From Gammaproteobacteria bacterium (GTDB lineage: Bacteria > Pseudomonadota > Gammaproteobacteria > Pseudomonadales > UBA3067), in NCBI GenBank assembly GCA_019090565.1, contig JAHRVS010000081.1:1-16869 (forward strand): DNA of 16,869 bases, read 5' to 3'. Below, piece after piece: positions 7,801 through 16,000 of this stretch. Positions within the stretch are counted from its first letter, which is position 1. Each line of letters opens with the position of its first letter. Made by a program: the position numbers and the translations under genes. The notes beneath the pieces are model-generated. The model made no database searches, was not told the DNA's origin, and was given only the letters and a program-made list of their open reading frames with translations.

Positions 7801-8483
7801 GTCGCCAACAACCCCTCAGTGCTGAAGAGGTCTGTGCATATTTATTAGAAAATAAGGGCTTCTTTGAAAAAAATCCAGCCACCTTGGCCGCCCTCTCCAT
7901 CCCTCATGACATCCATGGCACCCACTCTCTGATTGAGCACCAGGTCTCTACGCTGAGAGGGCAAAATGAGACCCTGCGCCGACACGTTGCAGAATTACTT
8001 GAAAATGCACGCAATAACGATCAGCTCTTTGAGAAAACTCGCAAGCTATCACTGTGCCTGAGCCAGAGCCCTTGCTTTAACGAACAGGTTCATGCGCTTA
8101 AAAAGGTATTGGTCGAAGATTTTAAAGCTGAAGGTTACGGGTTGATTTTATTTGACCAACCACGTTTATCCTCTAGCGACGCACTCCTAATGGCAGACTC
8201 AACCGTTGCGCGAAAACAAGTTCCTGGACTGATGAACATTGAACAAGTTTTTTGTGGTCACCTGCGTGAAACTGAGTACAAGTTTTTATTTCCTGACAAC
8301 TACAAAGCGATTCGCTCTGCAATCATTATCCCCATTAAAGAAAAAAATCTCACTGCCTGCGTAGCCCTCGGCAGCGAAGACGAAGACCGCTTTCATCCAA
8401 AGCTTGGCACCTTGTTCGCTGAATACATCGGCGACATGGTGGGCGCCTCGCTCTCAAAGGCACTGGTACATGCGCTATCATAA
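7797..8483 (+). CDS. DUF484 family protein (YigA-like)
   Basis: A 228-residue soluble protein of the DUF484/YigA family. Residues about 5-45 contain the family's N-terminal block (VCAYLLENKGFFEKNPATL, then a LSIPH turn), about 45-85 reads as a helical coiled-coil (STLRGQNETLRRHVAELL), and the remainder resembles a GAF-like domain (FKAEGYGLILFD, later IIIPIKEKNLTACVALGSED). The molecular role of the family is not established; in E. coli and Pseudomonas the gene is locked between dapF and xerC. Here it overlaps dapF by 4 bp and has AAGGA at 7781-7785 with 11-nt spacing. No xerC follows, which is the odd point of its context. Confidence 0.88.
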   Translation: MSRQQPLSAEEVCAYLLENKGFFEKNPATLAALSIPHDIHGTHSLIEHQVSTLRGQNETLRRHVAELLENARNNDQLFEKTRKLSLCLSQSPCFNEQVHALKKVLVEDFKAEGYGLILFDQPRLSSSDALLMADSTVARKQVPGLMNIEQVFCGHLRETEYKFLFPDNYKAIRSAIIIPIKEKNLTACVALGSEDEDRFHPKLGTLFAEYIGDMVGASLSKALVHALS

Positions 8484-8519
8484 TGGGGCTTACCTTGGTA
8501 TTTGTTGCCAAGCTATAGC

Positions 8520-8538
8520 GCGCCTCTAAAAGAGGCGC
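8520..8538. other. Strong hairpin between the DUF484 gene and the HAD phosphatase gene
   Basis: GCGCCTCT (8520-8527), loop AAA, AGAGGCGC (8531-8538): a perfect 8-bp GC-rich stem. No T-run follows on either strand, so it is at best a rho-assisted or pausing terminator for the upstream cluster. A weaker CTTGG/CCAAG pair (8494-8498, 8508-8512) lies just upstream. The full gap 8484-8599 is only 116 bp. Confidence 0.5.
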
Positions 8539-8599
8539 CTACTCCAAGCGTCAATCTGCAGCACGCAATCCCCACGCATTACACGCCCACTGTTAAATT

Positions 8600-9304
8600 A
8601 TGATAAAACTTATCAGCTTCGATCTTGACGACACGCTGTGGGATGGCCAACAAGCTATTATCGCCGCCCAGCAGGCAATGCACGACTGGATTGCCTGCTA
8701 CCACCCCACTGTTGCAGAAAATGCGTCAAGCGGGCGCTACCTCATCCTCAGGGCTGAAGTTGCTAGCGACCACTCAAGTCGAGATTATGACTTAACATTT
8801 ATTCGTAAAGAAGTTCTTCGTCGTTTGTTTGCTGAAAACGCATACTCTAACAGTGAGGCACACGCCTATTCCGAAAAAGCGTTCAATGTGTTTTTTGAAA
8901 AACGTAATCAAGTTCGCTACTTTGACGATGCGTTGGTTACCCTCAAATACCTGAAGTCAAAATACCAGATTGCCGCACTGACCAACGGCAATGCAGACAT
9001 GATCGCCACGGGCTTAAGCCCGATGATTGATTATTTCTATTCAGCAGAATCTGTCGGTGCTGCAAAGCCTGACACAAAGATGTTCCAAGCACTTCTCAGT
9101 GATGCAAAGATAAAACCACAAGAATGCATCCATGTAGGGGACCATCCCCAGCACGATATTTTTGCCGCGGAATCTTTAGGGATAAAAACCATTTGGTTTA
9201 ATTCAAAGAAAAAAAAATGGTCTGAAAAATTCAGACCAGGAAGGGAGATAAACAAACTCGTTTTATTACCACAGGCCATTCAAACTATCTGTGGGGAAAA
9301 ATAA
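8600..9304 (+). CDS. yigB: HAD-superfamily phosphatase, YigB-like
   Basis: A 234-residue haloacid dehalogenase-type phosphatase close in length to E. coli YigB (238), which dephosphorylates FMN and the riboflavin precursor 5-amino-6-(5-phosphoribitylamino)uracil. All four HAD motifs are visible: D8-x-D10-D-T12 (SFDLDDTLWD), T128-N129 (ALTNGN), K156 (AAKPDTKMF) and G180-D181 with D186 (HVGDHPQHD). A cap domain fills about residues 18-100. The substrate here is not determinable. The ATG has no good Shine-Dalgarno (TGTTAAATT precedes). The four-lysine stretch near residue 203-206 is encoded by a run of nine A (9209-9217) that forms, on the other strand, the T-tract of a terminator. It is usually the gene after xerC; here xerC is absent. 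Confidence 0.85.
   Translation: MIKLISFDLDDTLWDGQQAIIAAQQAMHDWIACYHPTVAENASSGRYLILRAEVASDHSSRDYDLTFIRKEVLRRLFAENAYSNSEAHAYSEKAFNVFFEKRNQVRYFDDALVTLKYLKSKYQIAALTNGNADMIATGLSPMIDYFYSAESVGAAKPDTKMFQALLSDAKIKPQECIHVGDHPQHDIFAAESLGIKTIWFNSKKKKWSEKFRPGREINKLVLLPQAIQTICGEK
9209..9237 (-). terminator. Intrinsic terminator for sutA, inside the yigB coding sequence
   Basis: Read on the minus strand, GGTCTGAA (9237-9230), loop TTT, TTCAGACC (9226-9219) is a perfect 8-bp stem, followed after one A by nine T (9217-9209). This is a textbook intrinsic terminator pointing leftward, 113 bp downstream of the sutA stop. It lies wholly in the 3' part of the convergent phosphatase gene. Confidence 0.85.
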
Positions 9305-9349
9305 AAACAAAAGCGTTAAATAATTGACTAATTAGAAGCGCCAGAAAAA

Positions 9350-9580
9350 TTAAATCGGCCGACGACCATAATTTGACTCGGGTCGCTTAGGCGGATCACT
9401 CGTAACCCCCATGCTTACATGCTTGATTTCTCCGCCGAGCTTTAAAAAAGCCTCCACGTCAGCACTGAGCTTTTGACGCACGTCGCTTTTTGCGGAGACA
9501 TTATTCCCCTCTTCGCCTTCATAGGAAAAAAAACTATTTTTTGACTCTTCTGGACTAATTGACCCACCATAACTTGCCAT
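9350..9580 (-). CDS. sutA: SutA-family RNA polymerase-binding transcriptional regulator (short form)
   Basis: A 76-residue protein whose C-terminus, DPPKRPESNYGRRPI (residues 62-76), closely matches the family tail of Pseudomonas aeruginosa SutA (DPPKKPDSKYGSRPI as I recall it), and whose SADVEAFLKLGGEIKHV (about 39-55) matches the central helix (EEFLSRGGKVQEI-like). SutA binds RNA polymerase and boosts transcription of ribosomal and other genes under slow growth. Start: the frame stays open to an upstream TTG at 9616, but the ATG at 9580 has a perfect AGGAG (9593-9589) at 8-nt spacing, so it is preferred. The acidic N-terminal tail is short here (SYEGEEGNN only). It is convergent with the phosphatase gene, 45 bp away. 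The function is inferred from homology. Confidence 0.82.
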   Translation of the reverse strand: MASYGGSISPEESKNSFFSYEGEEGNNVSAKSDVRQKLSADVEAFLKLGGEIKHVSMGVTSDPPKRPESNYGRRPI

Positions 9581-9588
9581 ATCTACAT

Positions 9589-9593
9589 CTCCT
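9589..9593 (-). promoter_or_regulatory. Ribosome binding site deciding the sutA start
   Basis: AGGAG on the minus strand, 8 nt before the ATG at 9580-9578. It fixes the start 12 codons inside the longest open frame, which would otherwise begin with TTG at 9616 without a Shine-Dalgarno. Confidence 0.75.
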
Positions 9594-9809
9594 GCCTGCT
9601 TACTTATTCGGTTCAATATTTATAGCTCAATGAGAAAAGTTCGCTAGGGCAACAAGGTGGGTTTATCGTATCTTTGATTTATTTTTTGTAACCGAATTTT
9701 ACCAGAATAAATAAATTATATTTACAAGGCATTATTAATATCATCTACGCATAAAAAAACCCATCACCCTACTTGAAATGATACTTAGCGGAAAAAACTA
9801 AGTTCAAAT

Positions 9810-9832
9810 CCGTAAAAATTAATTTTTGACGG
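9810..9832. repeat. Near-perfect AT-rich palindrome
   Basis: CCGTAAAAATT joins AATTTTTGACGG, an inverted repeat with one unpaired base whose core AAAAATTAATTTTT is fully palindromic. It sits in the middle of the gene-free stretch, about 230 bp from sutA and 300 bp from the first cus gene. It could be an operator or a cruciform-forming site; the lack of a loop argues against a terminator. Confidence 0.45.
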
Positions 9833-10130
9833 TAATTTAGATTTTTCAAAAAACAGGCTTCTCAGCTGCGAAAGCGTCATTATTTTTACGCCAGCGGCCC
9901 TCTTAAAAGAAGTCAGGCCACAAACACCCCAACCCAGCACCTAAATCCCGCGTCGCTCACAATATGGTAGCATTCACTCTCCTAAGTAAATCCGTACGCC
10001 CACGCACACCCACACACGCCCATAAATAGGGAACTCTTACCAAAATCGCGCATCATACCTGTACACTCTATCTGGTCTACTCCCTTAACTGGGGTGATCA
10101 TCAGAATGGCCCCATAGCTGCGAGAACAAT

Positions 10131-11555
10131 ATGTTCAAACACCCTACCACTTTGCTCGCATCAATCAGGCCCTACAAAGTAGGTGGCTTTACTTGCGCTC
10201 TCCTAATTAATGCCATCGCCCTTGGCCCAGCGCAAGCCAATCAAAGCAAACCTACGCAACAGGAAAGCGAATACCATCAACCCTTACGGTTAAACCATGC
10301 CATTCACATCAGCATTCAGAATGACCCTTGGTTGGCAGGCAACGCCTTTCAGCAAAAAGCGCTACTTGCTAAGTCAGCAATGGCCTCGCAGCTGCCTGCC
10401 CCACAGTTCAAAGTTGGCATTGCCAATTTAGCCAGCGATAGTTTCGATTCTAATCAAGAAGCAATGACTCAACTAAAAGCCGGCGTAAGACAAACATTCC
10501 CACGAGGACAAACCCAGCACCTAAAAAGGAAAAAATTCAGTCAGCTCAGCGAAGCGATGCCCCACCAGCGTCAAAATCACCGCGCTCAACTTCGATTAAA
10601 CGTAAGTCATGCTTGGCTGGACACCTATTCGACGCAAGAGACACTTGCGCTCATCATTAAGAATCGACCTTTATTTGAACAACTTATTGATATCGCACAA
10701 TCAAAATACGCCAGCGCGCTTGGAATGACTCATCAGCAGGACGTGGTACGGGCTCAGCTCGAGCTAACCCGACTCGATAGCCGCGCAGTGCACTTACAAC
10801 AACAACGAGATGAAGGCCTCATCAAACTAAGCAGCTGGATTAACGATAAGCACGCTTTCAGATTTCAGCCTGGAAAGCGCTCAGCCAACAATGCACCCAT
10901 TTATTATCTCTCCAGGACCATGCCTATAATAGAAGCAACTATGGACGCACAAACCCAAAGCAACCTTAAAGCCTCTGGCAAACTAACTCTACACCCCTCT
11001 GTCCTCGCGCTCGATGAGCACATTCATGCCAGCCAGACTGCCATCCGGCTGGCAGAACAAAGCCACCGCCCCCAGTTTGGCCTGGGCCTTTCTTATGGGT
11101 TTAGGGACGATGCTCCTAGCGGGCTTGAGCGCGCCGACCTCCTGTCACTGGAAGTTGACTTTGATTTGCCTGTCCTTCGCCACACCCGCTCAGCCAATGA
11201 AGTCAGGGCTGCAGCCAACCACGCCGAATCATTGAAAATGCAGAAAGTACTCAAACTGCGTCACCTTTATACACAGCTGGAAGTCACCCAGGTACAGCTC
11301 GGGCACCTTAATGAGCGCCAAGGCATTTATCAAACTCGGCTTTTACCGCAAATGCAGGAACAAAGCGAAGCTTCGATCAACGCCTATACCAATGACGTGG
11401 GCGACTTCTCAGAAGTAATGCGATCTCGTATCGCTGAACTCAACGCACAAATAGACTATCTTTCCATTCAGACTGAAAAACAAAAAACCATCGCCCAATT
11501 AAATTATTTTTTCACGGGCCAAGGCCGTTCCGCAAAGGAAAAGCGCTATGAATAA
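10131..11555 (+). CDS. cusC: Outer membrane channel of a heavy-metal RND efflux system (TolC family, CusC/CzcC-like)
   Basis: A 474-residue outer membrane efflux protein expected to form the trimeric exit duct for the pump encoded downstream. The N-terminus has a basic start, a hydrophobic stretch (about residues 18-34, GGFTCALLINAIALGPA) and an AQA-N signal peptidase I site; there is no cysteine at the cleavage point, so unlike E. coli CusC it does not look like a lipoprotein. The body shows the two helical repeats typical of TolC proteins: LRLNHAIHISIQNDPWLAG and later LHPSVLALDEHIHASQTA followed by AEQSHRPQFGLGLSYGF. Long amphipathic helices rich in Gln and Ala fill the rest. Its last 8 bases overlap the start of the adaptor gene. 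Assignment to copper/silver rests on its partners rather than on this protein. Confidence 0.85.
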   Translation: MFKHPTTLLASIRPYKVGGFTCALLINAIALGPAQANQSKPTQQESEYHQPLRLNHAIHISIQNDPWLAGNAFQQKALLAKSAMASQLPAPQFKVGIANLASDSFDSNQEAMTQLKAGVRQTFPRGQTQHLKRKKFSQLSEAMPHQRQNHRAQLRLNVSHAWLDTYSTQETLALIIKNRPLFEQLIDIAQSKYASALGMTHQQDVVRAQLELTRLDSRAVHLQQQRDEGLIKLSSWINDKHAFRFQPGKRSANNAPIYYLSRTMPIIEATMDAQTQSNLKASGKLTLHPSVLALDEHIHASQTAIRLAEQSHRPQFGLGLSYGFRDDAPSGLERADLLSLEVDFDLPVLRHTRSANEVRAAANHAESLKMQKVLKLRHLYTQLEVTQVQLGHLNERQGIYQTRLLPQMQEQSEASINAYTNDVGDFSEVMRSRIAELNAQIDYLSIQTEKQKTIAQLNYFFTGQGRSAKEKRYE

Positions 11556-13065
11556 CATCACCCGCACACTGATCGTCTTTACGATCGGCTTGTCTTTGGG
11601 AGGCGGCATCACTCTTCTAGCGCACAAACTTCCAGCCATTGATGCCGAGCCTAAGCTTTCCAAAAATCAAAAACCCTCCGAGCCACTATATTGGGTCGCA
11701 CCGATGGACCCCAACTTCCGCAAAGACAGCCCGGGGAAATCGCCAATGGGAATGAATTTGATCCCGGTGTATAACAGCGCCTCTACCGAGGAAGATTCAG
11801 GCACCATAAGAATTTCCCCAGAGGTCATCAACAACTTGGGTGTCCGCACCGTCTTGATCAAGCAAAAAGCACTCATCAATGATATAAAAACGGTGGGTTA
11901 CGTTAATTACGACGGCAATAAACTCAGCCACATTCATTCCCGCACTGAAGGCTGGGTTGAGACCTTGTATGTAAAATCATCGGGCGAACAGGTTCATGCA
12001 GGGCAGGCTCTTTATTCCCTCTATTCCCCCACCTTGGTCAACGCACAAGAAGAATTTCTTCTGGCATTGAGCAGGGGGAACAAGCGACTAATTCAGGCGG
12101 CAGATGACCGACTTAAAGCCCTTCAAGTCCCCCCCTACATATTAACGCAATTAAAACAGCACCAAAAAGTGAGCCAAACCGTTATTTTTTTCGCTCCCCA
12201 TTCTGGCGTTGTCGACCGGCTTCACATTAGAGAAGGTTTTTTTGTAAAGCCCTCGCAAACCATCATGTCCATCGGCTCGCTAGATGAGGTCTGGGTAGAA
12301 GCTGAAGTCTTTGAGCGCCAAGCACCCCTCGTGCAACCCGGCGCCCCCGTTACCATGACCCTGAACTACCTCCCTGGTCAAACTTGGCGCGGTGCAGTGG
12401 ACTACGTTTACCCCGTCGTCAATGCAAAGAATCGCACGGTAAAGGTACGCATGCGCTTTATCAATGACTCCGGCGTACTCAAACCCAACATGTTTGCTGA
12501 AGTGCTAATCCATGGAAATAAAAATAACCAAACCTTGGTCGCACCCAAAGAAGCCCTTATTCGCACAGGCGCCATGAACCGTCTCGTTTTGGCACTAGGG
12601 CAAGGCCGCTTCAGGTCAGTGGTGGTTAAAACAGGTCGCTTTGATAGCAACAACATTGAAATATTACGCGGGGCAAAAGAAGGAGACCGCGTTGTGACTT
12701 CTGCTCAATTTCTCCTTGATTCCGAGTCCAATAAGTTTTCAGACTTTCAACGCATGGAAGAACCCAGTCATACCCAAGAGAGTTCTCAACAAGAAAGTGC
12801 CGACGTAGAAGGCATCATTAACAACATTGCGCTAGAAGAGCGCGTCATTAACATCAGCCATGGTGCCATTCAAAAGTGGAAACACCCTGTCATGTCCATG
12901 GACTTTAAAGTCGATGATGCACTCGACCTGAGCGCCCTTAAAGTTGGGATGAATGTGCACATTTCATTTATCATTCGTGATGGGCTTTTTCTCGTCACTC
13001 ACATCACCCCCCAAAATAAACACACCACATCAAGAGTGCGAACCAAGGGGACCAACGATGATTGA
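11548..13065 (+). CDS. cusB: Copper/silver efflux periplasmic adaptor CusB with a C-terminal CusF-like domain
   Basis: A 505-residue membrane fusion protein bridging pump and channel. An N-terminal membrane anchor (about 5-25) is followed by YWVAPMDPN...PGKSPMGMNL (48-71), the counterpart of the E. coli CusB metal-binding segment; its three methionines are M53, M67 and M69. Barrel-sandwich and hairpin domains follow (SRTEGWVETLYVKSSGEQV, then FAPHSGVVDRLHIREGFFV). After about residue 405 a linker rich in Ser, Glu and Gln leads to a CusF-like metallochaperone domain with H438, M449 and M451 at the spacing of CusF H36, M47 and M49, but His (H446) where CusF has W44; a Trp lies two residues earlier (W444). 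It has AAGGA at 8-nt spacing, an 8-bp overlap with cusC and an 8-bp overlap with cusA. Cu(I)/Ag(I) specificity is inferred. Confidence 0.9.
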   Translation: MNNITRTLIVFTIGLSLGGGITLLAHKLPAIDAEPKLSKNQKPSEPLYWVAPMDPNFRKDSPGKSPMGMNLIPVYNSASTEEDSGTIRISPEVINNLGVRTVLIKQKALINDIKTVGYVNYDGNKLSHIHSRTEGWVETLYVKSSGEQVHAGQALYSLYSPTLVNAQEEFLLALSRGNKRLIQAADDRLKALQVPPYILTQLKQHQKVSQTVIFFAPHSGVVDRLHIREGFFVKPSQTIMSIGSLDEVWVEAEVFERQAPLVQPGAPVTMTLNYLPGQTWRGAVDYVYPVVNAKNRTVKVRMRFINDSGVLKPNMFAEVLIHGNKNNQTLVAPKEALIRTGAMNRLVLALGQGRFRSVVVKTGRFDSNNIEILRGAKEGDRVVTSAQFLLDSESNKFSDFQRMEEPSHTQESSQQESADVEGIINNIALEERVINISHGAIQKWKHPVMSMDFKVDDALDLSALKVGMNVHISFIIRDGLFLVTHITPQNKHTTSRVRTKGTNDD

Positions 13066-16000
13066 GGGTATCATTAGATGGTCGATCACTAATCGCCTTA
13101 TCGTTCTTGCGATCACCGGTATTATTATTATTTCGGGTATTTTTGCCATCAGAAACACCCCAGTTGATGCCATTCCTGACCTATCTGATGTACAGGTTAT
13201 TATAAAAACGCACTATCCTGGGCAAGCCCCTCAAGTTGTTCAAGACCAAGTCACTTACCCTCTTACCACAGCCATGCTCTCTGTGCCTGGCGCAACCAAT
13301 GTGCGTGGCTATTCTTTTTTTGGCGATTCTTACGTGTACGTCATTTTTGATGATGACACCGATATTTATTGGGCGCGCAGCCGTGTATTGGAATACCTAA
13401 ACCAAGTCGAAGCCACATTGCCCGCCACGGCCAATCCTCAGCTTGGTCCTGATGCCAGCGGCGTAGGGTGGGTTTATCTTTATACGTTGATCGATCGCAC
13501 CGGGCAGCATGACATCAGTCAATTACGCAGCATTCAAGACTGGTTTTTAAAATACGAGCTGCAGACCGTACCCGGTGTCTCAGAGGTCGCCACCGTGGGA
13601 GGCATGGTAAAACAGTACCAGGTCATCGTAGAACCAGACAAATTGCGCGCCTTTGATATCCCCCTTTCCCACGTGCAGCTGGCCATTCAACGAGGAAATC
13701 AGGAAGTTGGCGCATCGGTGGTAGAAATGTCGGAAGCCGAGTACATGGTCAGGGCCACAGGCTATATTCAAAACACCACAGACCTTGGCAATATCCCCCT
13801 TGGTGTTACACAAAATGGTTCAGCGCTGCTGTTAAAAGACGTGGCCACCATTACCGTTGGCCCACAGATGCGCCGAGGTATTGCCGAATTAAATGGTGAA
13901 GGAGAAACCGTTGGCGGCATCGTCATCATGCGTTTTGGTGAAAACGCGCAAAAAACCATCGAACAAATAAAAACCAAACTGGATACGCTAAAATCCGGTT
14001 TACCCGATGGCGTTGAAATTATTCCTGTTTACGACCGCTCACTACTCATTGAGCGGGCGGTAAAAAACCTATGGGAAAAGCTCGGTGAAGAGTTGTTCAT
14101 GGTCGCATTAGTCTGCCTGCTATTTTTGTTTCATGTACGCTCTGCAATGGTCGCCATTGTGAGCCTACCCATCGGTATACTCGTCGCATTTATTATTATG
14201 TATTTTCAAGGCATTAACGCCAACATCATGTCCCTGGGAGGAATTGCCATCGCCATTGGCGCCATGGTTGATGGGGCCATTGTGCTCATTGAAAATATGC
14301 ATAAACACATGGAACGCCAAGAAGTCACCAATGAAAATCGCTGGCAGATAGTCGCCGATTCAGCCGCAGAGGTTGGCCCACCCATTTTTTTCAGCCTGCT
14401 TATTATTACCGTTAGCTTTGTTCCTATTTTTACCCTGCAGGCCCAGGAAGGGAGATTGTTTTCACCCTTGGCATTCACCAAAACTTACTCCCTTGCCGCC
14501 GCGTCCATTCTGGCCATCACCCTGGTGCCTGTTTTAATGGGGTATTTTATTCGCGGGCGTATTATTAAAGAAACTCGCAACCCACTAAATCGCGCCTTAC
14601 TCACGCTTTATGATCCTGTCTTACGCGTCGTATTACAGTTTCCCAAAACAACGATACTCATAGCGCTTAGCGTATTTTCAATCAGCATGATTCCTGCCAG
14701 CCAGTTAGGCAGTGAATTCATGCCGCCCTTGGATGAAGGCGACTTCATGTATATGCCCACCACTTACCCCGGCCTCTCAATAGGCAAGGCACGGCAATTA
14801 TTACAACAGACCAACAAACTTATTCGCACAGTGCCTGAGGTTCAAAACGTATTTGGTAAAATTGGTCGTGCCGAAACGGCCACTGACCCAGCGCCACTGA
14901 CCATGATAGAAACCTTTATCCAGCTAAAACCCCCCTCACAATGGCGACCAAGCATGACGGCTGAGCGACTGAAGGAGGAACTCGATCAGTTAATCCGCCT
15001 ACCTGGGGTTACCAATGCTTGGGTTATGCCCATTAAAACGCGAATTGATATGTTAACGACCGGCATTAAAACCCCCGTAGGTGTAAAAATAGCGGGTTCT
15101 AATCTGGCTGAAATAGAGGCCATCGGAAAACAGTTAGAAGCCATCATTAAAGAAATTCCTGGTACTGCTTCCGTTTATTCCGAGCGTGTCGCTGGTGGGC
15201 GTTACATCAAAGTAGATATTCAGCGTGAACTCGCAGCAAGGTATGGACTCAATATCGCTGACATTCAGCAGGTGATTGCCACCGCTATTGGCGGCATGAA
15301 TGTCACCCATACCGTTGAAGGTTCAGAGCGCTACCCCGTCAACATCCGCTACCCACAACATTACCGCAGAACGCCCGAAGACATGGCTTTACTGCCGATA
15401 GTGACCCCCCTAGGGCAACGAATTTCCCTCGGAGATGTGGCCAACATTTACATTGAGGATGGGCCACCTGGTATCAAAAGTGAAAATGCCCGCCTTAATG
15501 GCTGGGTATTTGTGGATATCAGCGGCCTAGATGTAGGGACCTACGTCAACAATGCACAAGCCGTCGTCACGGAGAAACTCAAATTGCCTGCCGGCTACTC
15601 TATCACCTGGGCGGGTCAGTACGAATACATGCAAAGAGTCAAAGAGAACCTCACTGTGGTCATCCCTCTCACCCTGCTTATCATTATTACGCTGCTTTAC
15701 TTCAGTTCTCGCAGTGTTGCAGAGGTGGTGATCATTATCGCTACGCTACCCATTTCCATGATTGGTAGCATTTGGTTGCTTTACTACCTGGGTTTTAACT
15801 TTTCTGTGGCGGTAGCGGTTGGCCTTATCGCACTTGCGGGCGTCGCGGTAGAAACCAGCATAATCATGCTTCAATACCTTAAACAAACCTGCAGTGCGGT
15901 AAAACTCAAACACGGTGAGCCTGAATACAACCAAAACCAATTACAAACTGCCATACGCGAGGGTGCTCTCTCACGCATTCGCCCCATTATGATGACAGCG

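Larger units (their letters stand above)
9581..10130. other. AT-rich gene-free stretch between sutA and the cus operon
   Basis: About 550 bp without a credible gene. It should hold the leftward sutA promoter (TATAAA on the minus strand near 9619-9625 is a candidate) and the rightward cus promoter. A possible cus promoter is TTACCA (10037-10042) and TACACT (10062-10067) with a 19-bp spacer, the spacing favoured by MerR-type copper regulators, but I see no clear dyad in the spacer. TGGGG/CCCCA (about 10090-10114) forms a loose inverted repeat just before the first cus gene. No CusR box (GACAA/TTGTC type) is seen. A near-palindrome is listed separately. The middle is strongly AT-rich, and 9994-10023 is a CA/C-rich patch. 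Confidence 0.5.

Noticed and set aside
9209..9237. A9 run followed by a stem as a programmed frameshift or transcriptional slippage site in yigB
   Set aside because: The stem begins only 1 nt after the run, too close for ribosomal frameshifting, and the zero frame already gives a full-length family product. The minus-strand terminator explains both elements.
10037..10067. CueR/MerR-type copper promoter before cusC
   Set aside because: The 19-bp spacer fits, but the spacer shows no dyad of the CueR type and both boxes are weak; kept only as a remark in the gene-free stretch.
9931..10525. 15-bp exact direct repeat AACCCAGCACCTAAA at 9931-9945 and 10511-10525
   Set aside because: One such match is not surprising in 17 kb, one copy is inside cusC coding sequence, and no mobile element boundaries or target duplications accompany it.
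12953..13057. Upstream extension of the cusA frame
   Set aside because: It lies inside the cusB coding sequence, lacks homology to CusA, and the ATG at 13058 has a good Shine-Dalgarno and the conserved N-terminus.
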